A stretch of DNA of 43,148 bases, from positions 1 to 43,148 of the IMG/VR virus record IMGVR_UViG_3300025282_002918; one strand, given 5' to 3'. Source of the DNA: a virus. A program made the translations under genes and the position numbers. The notes under the pieces are model-generated. The model made no database searches and was not told the origin of the DNA. It saw only the letters and a list, made by a program, of their open reading frames with translations. Positions 29,196-37,628 of the stretch are shown piece by piece (the stretch's first letter is position 1; each line of letters begins with the position of its first letter).

Positions 29196-29533
29196 GTTAT
29201 GCCGACGGTAAATATGCGTTTGGTTATTGCGACCGCACCGGGTTTCGCTACAAGTTGAAAGACATGGTGGAGCAGTATGAAGGTGGTCGCCCCACGGGTT
29301 TGCGTGTGGGCAAGGACGTGATGGACAAAGATCAGCCACAGCTTCAGTTGGGGCTTATCAACAAATCTGATCCGCAATCGTTGCGACATCCACGACCGGA
29401 ATCGACTCTGGACGAAAGCCGCAGGCTGTATGCTTGGAACCCGATTGGCGGTGGTGACACCGCTATGGGCAGTCGCACGGTGGGTCTGACGATGCACGGT
29501 GAAGTTGGCAGGTTGACGGTGAGCACAGGCTGA
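29192..29533 (+). CDS. Conserved virion-region protein
   Basis: 113 residues: MSYADGKYAFGYCDRTGFRY, VEQYEGGRPTGLRVGKDVMD, and a Pro/Arg-rich middle (DPQSLRHPRPESTLDESR), ending GGDTAMGSRTVGLTMHGEV. Small proteins with this cysteine/arginine pattern occur between connector genes in podoviruses. The function is unknown; it may be a tail completion or structural protein. It overlaps both neighbours by 1 to 4 bases. Confidence 0.7.
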   Translation: MSYADGKYAFGYCDRTGFRYKLKDMVEQYEGGRPTGLRVGKDVMDKDQPQLQLGLINKSDPQSLRHPRPESTLDESRRLYAWNPIGGGDTAMGSRTVGLTMHGEVGRLTVSTG

Positions 29534-30174
29534 TGGCTTGGACTTACACAACTTTGAAGTCGGCTATTCAGGATTATCTGGAAACAACCGAGACCACGTT
29601 TGTTAACGATCTCGGCACGATCATCGCTATGGCAGAGAACCGTATTCTTAAAACGGTGCAACTGCCTGATTTTCGCAAGAACACCACGGGCACGATGACT
29701 TCCGGCAATGCTTATCTGGCAACGCCGAGTGATTTTCTGGCCCCATACAGCTTGGCATTGGACAACAGCGGTTATGAATACCTAATTTTTAAAGACGTGA
29801 ACTTTATTCGGGCTGCTTATCCGGTGTCATCCACTACAGGGGTACCGAAGTATTACGGTATTTTTGATGACGATGCGTTCATTCTAGGTCCGACGCCGGG
29901 TAGCGGCTACACGGCTGAACTGCATTATTTCTATAAACCCGAATCGATCACGGCGGCCAGCAGCGGTACCAGTTGGCTCGGTGATAACGCCGAACTGGCG
30001 TTGCTGTATGCCTCTTTGGTTGAATCGTATGGCTTCTTGAAAGGTGAGGCCGAACTGATGCAGATGTATGAAGGCCGTTATCAGGAAGCGGTGGGGCAAC
30101 TGAAGGCGCTGGCGGAAGGCTACAACACCACCGACAGCTACCGGGGAGGCGCTGTAAGGGCGATGCGGGCTTGA
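29533..30174 (+). CDS. Tail adaptor / connector protein
   Basis: 213 residues. It has a repeated helical organisation (WTYTTLKSAIQDYLETTETT, IIAMAENRILKTVQLPDFRK), a strand-rich middle (GIFDDDAFILGPTPGSGYTA, ELHYFYKPESITA), then a helical end with ELALLYASLVESYGFLKGEA, typical of P22-like or T7-like tail adaptors and nozzle partners. The first ATG overlaps the previous stop. Role by similarity of layout and context. Confidence 0.78.
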   Translation: MAWTYTTLKSAIQDYLETTETTFVNDLGTIIAMAENRILKTVQLPDFRKNTTGTMTSGNAYLATPSDFLAPYSLALDNSGYEYLIFKDVNFIRAAYPVSSTTGVPKYYGIFDDDAFILGPTPGSGYTAELHYFYKPESITAASSGTSWLGDNAELALLYASLVESYGFLKGEAELMQMYEGRYQEAVGQLKALAEGYNTTDSYRGGAVRAMRA

Positions 30175-30911
30175 TGGCTAGAGAACTCAATCATGTGGCG
30201 TTGCTTGGCTTGGGTCACAGCCAGTTGGATTACCACCTGTCGATTACGCACAGTGAAGAATACGACGAGGTGTGGGCGGTGAACTCGATGTGTGCGGTGG
30301 TCAACGCCGACCGGGTGTTTATGATGGACCCTGCTTCGCGTTTTTTCGATACCGAGGATGCCGGGGGCCAGACCGAAGTGATGCGCAAGACCTTGCCGAA
30401 GCTGACCTGCCCGGTGTATTCATGCGAACTGGACGAACGGGTTCCGGCGATAGAACTGTATCCGCTGGAAGAGATCGTTACGGATCTTGGCTGTGGCTAT
30501 TTCAACAACACCATTTCCTACGCGCTGGCGTTTGCGATGTGGAAGCAGGTTAAGCGGTTGAGTGTTTTTGGCGCGGATTTCACCTACACCACCAACATGC
30601 ACTTTGGAGAATTGGGACGAGCCTGCTGTGAGTTTTGGCTGGCGCGTTGCATGATGACCGGCATGGAAGTTGGCGTGGCCCCAAGTTCGCCGTTGCTGGA
30701 TACCAATATTCCAGAAAAGAAACGTTTGTACGGGTATCATCGGATGGAGAATCCGCCGGTTGTGTATGCTGAAGACGGCAATCTGAAGATCACGCAATTC
30801 TCAAACATCGAGCAGGAAGATGGCGTGGTGGTGTCCATTCATGGGCGTGAAGACGATATGAAGCCAGCTAAACAAGCGGGGTTACGACCGGTGGAACCGG
30901 CGAGTTACTGA
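30174..30911 (+). CDS. DUF115/MptE-like Rossmann protein
   Basis: 245 residues from the ATG at 30174, overlapping the preceding stop. N-terminal LLGLGHSQLDYHLSITHSEE looks like a nucleotide-binding glycine loop. It is followed by YDEVWAVNSMCAVVNADRVF, MMDPASRFF and, later, FNNTISYALAFAMWKQVKRL, SVFGADFTYTTN. This alternating pattern resembles the DUF115/6-hydroxymethylpterin pyrophosphokinase-like (MptE) and motility-associated families of sugar-transfer enzymes. It may modify a tail protein or a nucleotide. The assignment is by pattern only; its presence inside the tail operon is odd. Confidence 0.6.
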   Translation: MARELNHVALLGLGHSQLDYHLSITHSEEYDEVWAVNSMCAVVNADRVFMMDPASRFFDTEDAGGQTEVMRKTLPKLTCPVYSCELDERVPAIELYPLEEIVTDLGCGYFNNTISYALAFAMWKQVKRLSVFGADFTYTTNMHFGELGRACCEFWLARCMMTGMEVGVAPSSPLLDTNIPEKKRLYGYHRMENPPVVYAEDGNLKITQFSNIEQEDGVVVSIHGREDDMKPAKQAGLRPVEPASY

Positions 30912-31201
30912 TGTTACAGGTTGAATTAGACACATCGGTGGGTAATTTGGGTGTCGAGACAACCCATTACCGCGGACACACCCCGGAAGAATGGGCGCGC
31001 ATGGCGGCCAACAGGATTGTGAGTATCAGCAACACGGCTCCCGAGCCTATTAAGCAGCAGGCGCATGTGTTTAAGCAGCAGGTGGAAGCGGTACTGTCGG
31101 ATTACATGCACAAGGCGATTGAATCCCATATCTGCACGGTGGGAAATTTATTGGAACAGCAAGGCCACAGCGATCTGGCCGCGATAATCAGGAGACTGTA
31201 A
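30911..31201 (+). CDS. Hypothetical virion-region protein
   Basis: 96 residues: MLQVELDTSVGNLGVETTHY, a segment TPEEWARMAANRIVSISNTA and a helical rest ending AIIRRL. It is common as a small gene ahead of tail structural genes. No domain recognised. It overlaps the previous stop by one base and the next ATG by one base, and so is clearly in the operon. Confidence 0.68.
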   Translation: MLQVELDTSVGNLGVETTHYRGHTPEEWARMAANRIVSISNTAPEPIKQQAHVFKQQVEAVLSDYMHKAIESHICTVGNLLEQQGHSDLAAIIRRL

Positions 31202-31632
31202 TGGCAATCACCCAAGCAATGTGTACGTCTTTCAAGAAAGAACTCATGGAAGCGAAGCACAATTTTTTACTCTCAGGGGGTAATACATTCAATCTGGCGC
31301 TGTACACCAGTTCAGCCACGATGAGTGCTGCCACCACGGCGTATACCACCTCTCAAGAAGCGACGGGTACGAATTATACGGCCAAGGGTGCTTCCCTGAC
31401 TCGGATAGACCCCACCACGTCTGGCACCACGGCGTTTACGGACTTTGCCGATTTAACTTTCGGTACCTGCACGATCACGGCGCGAGGCTGCATGATCTTT
31501 AACGATTCAGCATCGGGCGATCCGGCGGTGGCGGTGTTTGATTTTGGCGGTAACAAGACTTCTACCGCAGGCAGTTTTACGATCACGTTCCCAACGGCGG
31601 ACGCCAGTAACGCGGTGATCCGCATAGCGTAG
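31201..31632 (+). CDS. Putative tail structural protein
   Basis: 143 residues, Thr/Ala-rich and beta-rich (FNLALYTSSATMSAATTAYT, ARGCMIFNDSASGDPAVAVF, DFGGNKTSTAGSFTITFPTA). It resembles the short proteins ahead of fibre genes in podoviruses. Function is inferred from position. Confidence 0.65.
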   Translation: MAITQAMCTSFKKELMEAKHNFLLSGGNTFNLALYTSSATMSAATTAYTTSQEATGTNYTAKGASLTRIDPTTSGTTAFTDFADLTFGTCTITARGCMIFNDSASGDPAVAVFDFGGNKTSTAGSFTITFPTADASNAVIRIA

Positions 31633-31642
31633 TGAGAGTGAT

Positions 31643-32407
31643 GTGGCAAATATTACAGGTTGGGGCCGGAGTACATGGGGATCGCTCACTTGGGGTGAGC
31701 CGGTTCCTGTCGAACTTACCGGTCTTGCCGGTACGTCGGCGCTTGGTTCGGTTAGTGTCAGTGCTGCGGCGAATGTCGCTGTCACGGGCCTTGCAGGTAC
31801 CGGCGCTGTCGGTACGTTGGTTGCCACAGGTGTTGCCAATGTTGCGGTTACGGGGTTGGCAGGTACGGGCGCGGTTAGCTCACTTAGTATCGCTGCTGCG
31901 GCCAATGTTGCGGTCACGGGCCTTGCGGGCACGGGTGCTGTTGGCACGTTACTGGCAGCGGGCTATGCGATTACCGGCGTCAGCGGTACGGCATCTACGG
32001 TTGGGTTGGGCGATGAAACGGTTACCGGTGACGCGAATGTCTACCCGACAGGGGTGGCAGGCACTTCGGCGTTGGGCAGCATCACGCTCATCACCAATAA
32101 CATCATCAGCCTTACTGATCTGGGAGCGGCTACAGGTAGCTTGGGGTCGGTTACGGCTTCTGGTGCTTCAGGTATTACGCTTGAAGGTTTGGCAGGAACC
32201 GGTGAAATCACGCAGGTTCTGGTATGGGGGCTTGTGGACACGGATCAGACCCCGAATTGGGGTGCAATTTCGACAACACAAACACCAAGCTGGTCTGCTG
32301 TTTCGACCACTCAAGATCCTTCTTGGTCATCGGTGTCCACGTCACAAACACCTAGCTGGAGTTCGGTAGACAGTGATCAGACTCCTGAATGGAAAAAGGT
32401 AGCTTAA
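31643..32407 (+). CDS. Repeat-rich tail-associated protein
   Basis: 254 residues from a GTG. The first part is MANITGWGRSTWGSLTWGEP. The middle has repeated VTGLAGTGAVGTL units (at least four). The C-terminus has a tandem 11-residue repeat (SVSTTQDPSWSS type, five copies, TxxPxW consensus). This suggests a fibrous, stalk-like protein next to the fibre gene. The other same-strand frame (31632-32369) is a shadow of the low-complexity sequence and I do not call it. Confidence 0.68.
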   Translation: MANITGWGRSTWGSLTWGEPVPVELTGLAGTSALGSVSVSAAANVAVTGLAGTGAVGTLVATGVANVAVTGLAGTGAVSSLSIAAAANVAVTGLAGTGAVGTLLAAGYAITGVSGTASTVGLGDETVTGDANVYPTGVAGTSALGSITLITNNIISLTDLGAATGSLGSVTASGASGITLEGLAGTGEITQVLVWGLVDTDQTPNWGAISTTQTPSWSAVSTTQDPSWSSVSTSQTPSWSSVDSDQTPEWKKVA

Positions 32408-32408
32408 A

Positions 32409-35400
32409 ATGGCAACTTATGTAAACGATCTTAGATTAAAAGAAATCGCTACCGGCGATGAGTCAGGGACTTGGGGAGACAGCACCAACACCAACTTAGA
32501 GTTGATAGGCGAAGCCTTTGGTAGCGGTTCAGAAGGCATCACGGGAACGACGCACACGATCACGATAGCTGATGGAACGTCCGACGCGGCCCGAGCGATG
32601 GTCATGACTTTAACAGGGTCTACCACTGCTCTTAACACCGTCACCCTCGCACCTAACACGGTGAATAAAGTCTGGGTTATCCAGAACTCGGCTGGTTACG
32701 CGGTTTCAATCAGCCAAGGCACGGGCGCTAATGTCGTGATCCCCAATGGCGGAATCAAGATGGTTGTGGCTGACGGTGCGGGCGCAGGCGCGGCGGTAAC
32801 CGATGTGTTAGACCTCACGGGAGGTACTGGAAACATTGGTTTAGGTAGTGGTTCTTTAGGCACGGCGTTAACGACCGGTACTGACAATGTAGCTATCGGT
32901 GAAGCGGCACTTGATGCAGCAACCACGGGTTCCGACAACACCGCTGTGGGAGACAATGCCGGGGGCGCATTAACCACGGGCAGCAACAGCGTCGCTATTG
33001 GTTCTTCGGCTTTATTGGTAGCCACGACCGCTGCCGATAACACGGCAGTCGGGACCGACACGCTTAAAGCCAATTCCACGGGAACCGATAACACGGCGGT
33101 GGGTTATGCAGCGGGTGATGCTGTAACCACAGGATCGGATAATACTTTTGTCGGAGACAATGCCGGAGGGGCCGTTTCTACGGCTTCAGGCCATACGGCG
33201 GTGGGTTCTTCGGCATTGCTTACGATGTCCACCGGTACAACCGGAACGGCGGTAGGCTTTGAGGCGCTCAAGGTAGCTACCGGGAATAACAACACAGCAG
33301 TTGGCTACCAAGCAGGTGTAGCCGTAAGCACTGCAGCTAATTGCACCATAATCGGTTCTGCAGCCGGGGATGCTTTGAGTACCGGGGCTAATAACACACT
33401 GGTTGGTAAAGACGCTGGAGGAGCCCTAACTACGGCTGCGGGCAATACGGCTATCGGGCAGGGCGCTTTAGTAACTTCAACCACGGGCCCAGAGCATGTT
33501 GCGATAGGTAAGGACGCTTTAAGTCTTATGGCGACCGGCGAGGCATGTGTAGCAGTCGGGAATGAGGCTTTGAAGGCGAATTTAGGCAGCAGCAATACTG
33601 CGGTTGGTTATCAAAGTATGGATGCCTGCACCACCGGAACGCAGTTGACGGCTGTTGGTCGGAATTCTTTAGGTGCTGTTACAACCGGATCAGGTCTTGT
33701 GGCTATGGGAATGTCTGCTTTGTCTACGATAACCACCGGAACGAATGGAACGGCGGTAGGTTTTGAGGCACTGAAAGTTGCGACGGGTAATGACAATACA
33801 GCAGTAGGGTATCAGGCTGGGGTTGCGGTCAGTACAGGAACCGATAACACTCTATTTGGTAATGCCGCAGGCGATGCGAATACCACAGGTTCTGACAACA
33901 CCTTCATAGGAGACAACGCAGGCGGAGCCAACACGACAGCAAGTAATAACACCGCTGTCGGGTCAAATGCTTTGCTTGCCAACACCACAGGTAATCATTT
34001 GGTCGCTGTTGGCGATGATTGTTTGGCATCGAACACGACCGGGGCCAGAAATACGGTAGTCGGCAGAAATGCAATGTATGCCAACACCACCGGAACCGGC
34101 AACACTGCGATAGGAAACAATGCATTAACCACAGCCACCGAAGCAGACGACAATGTTGCCATTGGCAGAAGTTCTTTAAATGCTCTTACCAGTGGAGTTG
34201 ATAACACCGCAGTAGGTGCTTATTCAGGTGACGCTATAACCACCGGTAGCGACAACACCGCGATTGGTGACAATGCATTAGGTGCAGTAACAACTGGCAG
34301 CGATAACACGGCAGTAGGGTCATCTGCTTTATTGGCAAGTACGGGAGCAGGTAATACAGCGGTCGGGGCTTATGCCTTGGATGCCAACCAAGCCGATGAT
34401 GTTACGGCTGTTGGTAAAAATGCCCTAACAGCCAATACGACAGGAACCAATAATGTCTCCGTGGGGGCTTATTCCGGGGAAGCTGTAACGACGGGGACTA
34501 ATAATACTTTTATCGGAACGAAGGCTGGACGTGCTGTCACTACAGCATCAGGTCATACGGCAGTGGGTAATGCAGCATTGCTTACAATGACCACCGGAAC
34601 GACAGGTACGGCGGTCGGCTTTGAAGCACTTAAAGTTGCGACGGGTAATGACAATACAGCAGTTGGCTATCAGGCTGGTGTGGCCATAACGACGGGAAAT
34701 TACAATACCGCTTTAGGCCAAGGCGCTTTAAGTACAGCGACAACTGTAAATGCAAACACGGCTATTGGTAATGATGCGCTGAGAACGGCTGCCGGAGCAT
34801 ATAATACAGCGGTAGGTGCTTCTGCAGCGAATGCAATCACGACAGGAGCAAACAATGTTGCTATCGGCGCGAATGCGATGGATGCCGCGACCACCGGAGA
34901 CTCAAATACGGCGGTTGGTTATCAGAGTTTGGACGCCAACACGACAGCCAGTAACAATACCGCTGTGGGTAAAGATTCTTTAGGAGCCGTAACGACCGGT
35001 ACATCGAATGTTGGTCTAGGTCAGGCTACAGGACAAGCTTTAACAACCGGGGCTTATAACGTATTGATTGGCCAAGGTGTGAATGTTGATGGCTCGACTG
35101 CTGAAGGACAGATTGTCATTGGTCGAAATGTTGCGAGTGGCGGAAATGATAGTGTCCGGTTTGGGCAGGCTGGCAACACGCTGACTATAGCTTTGAACGG
35201 TTCAACAACGTCTTGGACGGCGGCTTCGGACGAACGGTTGAAAGAGAATATTGAACCTGCTGCGGCAGGGTTATCTTTTATCAACGATTTGCGGCCAGTT
35301 ACATACAACTTCAGAAAGGCCAAGGATGTGCCATCGGATTTTCCCGGTTATCAAGAAGGTTCTGATGAGCCATGTCTTGGACATGATTACGGGACAGTCA

Positions 35401-35594
35401 ATCACGGGTTTGTCGCTCAAGAAGTTAAAGCAGTGATTGATAATCACCCGGAAGTAAAAGAAGGCTTTGATATGTGGAATACTGCGAGCGATGGGGTACA
35501 GCACATCGGAGATGGGGCTTTAGTTCCGATGTTGGTTAAAGCGGTTCAGGAGCTTTCAGCAAAGATTAAGAAACTTGAAGAGGAGGATGAATGA
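32409..35594 (+). CDS. Tail fibre with YadA-like repeats and peptidase S74 chaperone end
   Basis: 1061 residues. The N-terminus (LRLKEIATGDESGTWGDSTN, TNLELIGEAFG) is the adaptor found in aquatic podovirus fibres. Residues about 140-920 are a long array of NTAVGxxAGxAxTTGxxN units, the collagen-like head repeat seen in YadA/trimeric adhesins. A ~50-residue block around TAVGFEALKVATGN occurs three times (about residues 280, 448 and 734). Near residue 940 begins AASDERLKENIEP, the cleavage/active-site motif of the intramolecular chaperone (Ser940/Lys945), followed by HGFVAQEVKAVI and a coiled end; autocleavage before Ser940 would release the 122-residue chaperone. It binds host receptors. Confidence 0.9.
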   Translation: MATYVNDLRLKEIATGDESGTWGDSTNTNLELIGEAFGSGSEGITGTTHTITIADGTSDAARAMVMTLTGSTTALNTVTLAPNTVNKVWVIQNSAGYAVSISQGTGANVVIPNGGIKMVVADGAGAGAAVTDVLDLTGGTGNIGLGSGSLGTALTTGTDNVAIGEAALDAATTGSDNTAVGDNAGGALTTGSNSVAIGSSALLVATTAADNTAVGTDTLKANSTGTDNTAVGYAAGDAVTTGSDNTFVGDNAGGAVSTASGHTAVGSSALLTMSTGTTGTAVGFEALKVATGNNNTAVGYQAGVAVSTAANCTIIGSAAGDALSTGANNTLVGKDAGGALTTAAGNTAIGQGALVTSTTGPEHVAIGKDALSLMATGEACVAVGNEALKANLGSSNTAVGYQSMDACTTGTQLTAVGRNSLGAVTTGSGLVAMGMSALSTITTGTNGTAVGFEALKVATGNDNTAVGYQAGVAVSTGTDNTLFGNAAGDANTTGSDNTFIGDNAGGANTTASNNTAVGSNALLANTTGNHLVAVGDDCLASNTTGARNTVVGRNAMYANTTGTGNTAIGNNALTTATEADDNVAIGRSSLNALTSGVDNTAVGAYSGDAITTGSDNTAIGDNALGAVTTGSDNTAVGSSALLASTGAGNTAVGAYALDANQADDVTAVGKNALTANTTGTNNVSVGAYSGEAVTTGTNNTFIGTKAGRAVTTASGHTAVGNAALLTMTTGTTGTAVGFEALKVATGNDNTAVGYQAGVAITTGNYNTALGQGALSTATTVNANTAIGNDALRTAAGAYNTAVGASAANAITTGANNVAIGANAMDAATTGDSNTAVGYQSLDANTTASNNTAVGKDSLGAVTTGTSNVGLGQATGQALTTGAYNVLIGQGVNVDGSTAEGQIVIGRNVASGGNDSVRFGQAGNTLTIALNGSTTSWTAASDERLKENIEPAAAGLSFINDLRPVTYNFRKAKDVPSDFPGYQEGSDEPCLGHDYGTVNHGFVAQEVKAVIDNHPEVKEGFDMWNTASDGVQHIGDGALVPMLVKAVQELSAKIKKLEEEDE

Positions 35595-35920
35595 TGGCTG
35601 TAACAAAGACGTTAAAGGCTATTCCGTACAGTAAGAGCAGCAAGGTTGAGAAATGGAATGTATCTGCGACTTACGAGAACGACAGCGAAGGCGATGCGAC
35701 CTATTACACTTCCACTTTCTCAAAGACCGTAGAAGCGACAGATTCTGATGGTACGGTGAACTTCGCCAAAAAAGCGAAAGGTTCATGGACGAAGAGCGAG
35801 ATCGAGGCTTTAATGCCTATTTCGCATTGGGATGAGGTGTTTGCCAGTCAGGTGGATTCGGTGATCACCAGTCCGGTGGTTCCGCCGACCGCTGATGAGA
35901 GCTTTTCGATCCCATCGTAA
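35594..35920 (+). CDS. Hypothetical protein after fibre
   Basis: 108 residues (MAVTKTLKAIPYSKSSKVEK...), beta-rich, with YENDSEGDATYYTSTFSKTV and WTKSEIEALMPISHWDEVFA. The ATG at 35594 lies 7 bases after GGAGG; the ATG at 35591 is equally possible. It could be a fibre accessory or assembly chaperone by position. No domain recognised. Confidence 0.66.
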   Translation: MAVTKTLKAIPYSKSSKVEKWNVSATYENDSEGDATYYTSTFSKTVEATDSDGTVNFAKKAKGSWTKSEIEALMPISHWDEVFASQVDSVITSPVVPPTADESFSIPS

Positions 35921-36627
35921 TGGAGCAGAAATACGAATTACACACGCTGCCATCCGTGTTTCTTTTGGAGGCATGGATGCCAGACGGTATGGTCACGGGA
36001 CTCAATGCCTATTTGGATGAGTTGATGCAGGAGCAGGATCGAATCTCTCACGCAGGCACATTGGTTGGACAGATCGGTCACGGGCAGCAATTGACGATGG
36101 ATCATACCGACGAGCGGTTGGCTGATTTTTGTCAGATGTCGGCTATTTTGGCTATCGATTATCTAAAGCATTTCAATAGCATCACTGGCAATCAAGCGAC
36201 CAGTGATCGTCAAATAGGTATCGACGAACTTTGGTCGGTGCATAGTTACGAACGTGACTATAACCCGATCCATGATCATGGCACCAAGACAATCACGGGG
36301 ATTTCTACGACTTCGTGGACGAAGGTTCCACAGCAGATACTGGATCAGCCTACTGCTGGGAGTCCTGAGTATTCGCTGTATAACTCCAGCGGGAATGCCG
36401 ATGGGTGCTTGGCTTTCAATTACGGGATCAATTCCTTGATTGATGTGGAGCGGTTACGGCCTCCCCAGTCGTTCGTGATCAAGCCGGAAGTGGGTAAGTT
36501 CTTGATGTTTCCAAGCTGGCTTCAGCACATGGTCTATCCGTTTGAAGGCGAAGGTGAGCGCCGCACGGTGGCGGCTAATCTGAACGTTTGGAATGTTCAA
36601 GACAGCGATAAGAAAACTGTTAATTAG
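35920..36627 (+). CDS. Putative 2-oxoglutarate/Fe(II) oxygenase
   Basis: 235 residues. The core has YERDYNPIHDHGTKTITGIS (metal ligands around His118/His120), and GKFLMFPSWLQHMVYPFEGE with His203, then ERRTVAANLNV with Arg214/215 for 2-oxoglutarate. This arrangement matches the putative 2OG-Fe(II) oxygenases of the TIGR02466 type. The N-terminal half has GHGQQLTMDHTDERLADFC. The substrate is unknown; hydroxylation of a fibre or cell-surface component is plausible. It lies between fibre accessory and lysis genes. Confidence 0.8.
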   Translation: MEQKYELHTLPSVFLLEAWMPDGMVTGLNAYLDELMQEQDRISHAGTLVGQIGHGQQLTMDHTDERLADFCQMSAILAIDYLKHFNSITGNQATSDRQIGIDELWSVHSYERDYNPIHDHGTKTITGISTTSWTKVPQQILDQPTAGSPEYSLYNSSGNADGCLAFNYGINSLIDVERLRPPQSFVIKPEVGKFLMFPSWLQHMVYPFEGEGERRTVAANLNVWNVQDSDKKTVN

Positions 36628-36636
36628 AGGTGAGCA

Positions 36637-36810
36637 ATGTTTGATTTAATCATTACTTTGGTATCGGTTGTCACGGGGATTGTATGTCTCGCCAGCTTTA
36701 TTGCGGCTGTGACACCAACACCTAAAGATGACGTGTGGATTGGCAAATTGTATAAGCTGATCGATGTTTTAGCCCTGAACATTGGGAAGGCAAAAGAAAA
36801 GAGCGGTTAG
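36637..36810 (+). CDS. Small one-span membrane protein, holin candidate
   Basis: A 57-residue ORF not overlapping its neighbours. It starts with MFDLIITLVSVVTGIVCLAS followed by FIAAVTPTP, one membrane span with a short lead, then a hydrophilic tail ending KAKEKSG. GAGGTGAGCA precedes the ATG. It lies at the front of a block that ends in a lysozyme, so a holin role is likely, although single-span holins are hard to tell from other membrane proteins. Confidence 0.6.
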   Translation: MFDLIITLVSVVTGIVCLASFIAAVTPTPKDDVWIGKLYKLIDVLALNIGKAKEKSG

Positions 36811-36813
36811 AGA

Positions 36814-37236
36814 ATGGGATTCAAATTGTCCATTGCGTTAGGAATTGCTTTGGTGATGCTGTCGGGAGGCTTCAAGCTCTACTACGACAAGTCAGAAGCT
36901 GAGAAGATGGCTATGGCAACGCAGTTGCAAACAGCGATGGACAATCAGTTACGCCTTGAGAACGCGGTTCAAACCCAGAACGAGCAGATCGAAAAAGCGG
37001 TTGAAAACAAGAAGACATCAGATGCTCGTATTGAATTATTGACGATGGCTAACAATCAGGCAACAGAAAAGATCGATGAATTACGCGAGAAATTCGCTCG
37101 TCACGATCTTGATATGTTGTCGTTGCGTAAGCCGGGATTGATTGAGAAAGTTGTCAATCGTGGTACGGCAGCCGTTTTCAAAGAGCTTGAAGATTTAACG
37201 AACCCGGATCAGTTTAATGCAGAAACGGAAGGTTAA
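36814..37236 (+). CDS. Spanin-like inner membrane protein (Rz-like)
   Basis: 140 residues. N-terminal membrane anchor FKLSIALGIALVMLSGGFKL, then a long heptad-type coiled coil (AMDNQLRLENAVQTQNEQIE, KAVENKKTSDARIELL, QATEKIDELREKF), and a short C-terminal region with LRKPGLIEKVVNRGTAAVFK. The layout is that of an i-spanin, which links inner to outer membrane at lysis. The next gene is a candidate outer-membrane partner. Known spanins show such architectures, but no family match was tested. Confidence 0.6.
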   Translation: MGFKLSIALGIALVMLSGGFKLYYDKSEAEKMAMATQLQTAMDNQLRLENAVQTQNEQIEKAVENKKTSDARIELLTMANNQATEKIDELREKFARHDLDMLSLRKPGLIEKVVNRGTAAVFKELEDLTNPDQFNAETEG

Positions 37237-37238
37237 AC

Positions 37239-37628
37239 ATGAAAGTCTTGGCTTTGGTTCTGCTGGTCATTTGCAGCGGTTGTACCACGGCATTTCGTCC
37301 GCCGGAGGTGCGGCCCGTCGAGGTGGTGACCATCGAGAAACCGGCTCCTATGTACCACCCGCCATTGCCGCCAAGAATAAAGAGTATGCCGGTCGAATGG
37401 AAGATTTTGACGCCGGATACGATGGAAGAGTATTTGAACGACCTGAAGGCTGGCGAAGCCCCAGTAAATGCTTGGTATTCGCTGACCACCAAAGGTTACG
37501 AAAATATCAGCAACAACATGGCACAGATTCAAAGGTATATAAAACAGGTTTTATCGATAGTTGAGTATTACCGTGATGTTGACGCAGAACGGCAAAAACA
37601 GGATGCAGAGCCACCGATAGAGGAATGA
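37239..37628 (+). CDS. Lipoprotein, possible o-spanin
   Basis: 129 residues. Signal peptide and lipobox: MKVLALVLLVICSGCTTAF (Cys15). The mature part is Pro/Glu-rich (PPEVRPVEVVTIEKPAPMYH, PPLPPRIKSMP) and has a charged helical end. A short lipidated Pro-rich protein next to a coiled-coil inner-membrane protein and a lysozyme fits the outer-membrane half of a spanin pair. At 129 residues it is longer than most Rz1 proteins. Confidence 0.58.
   Translation: MKVLALVLLVICSGCTTAFRPPEVRPVEVVTIEKPAPMYHPPLPPRIKSMPVEWKILTPDTMEEYLNDLKAGEAPVNAWYSLTTKGYENISNNMAQIQRYIKQVLSIVEYYRDVDAERQKQDAEPPIEE

Noticed and set aside
31632-32369. 245-codon ORF in another frame over the repeat-rich tail-associated gene
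   Set aside because: It is Arg/Leu-rich with no order, arises from the low-complexity repeats that lack stops in this frame, and has no ribosome binding site. The 31643 frame has clear protein repeats.
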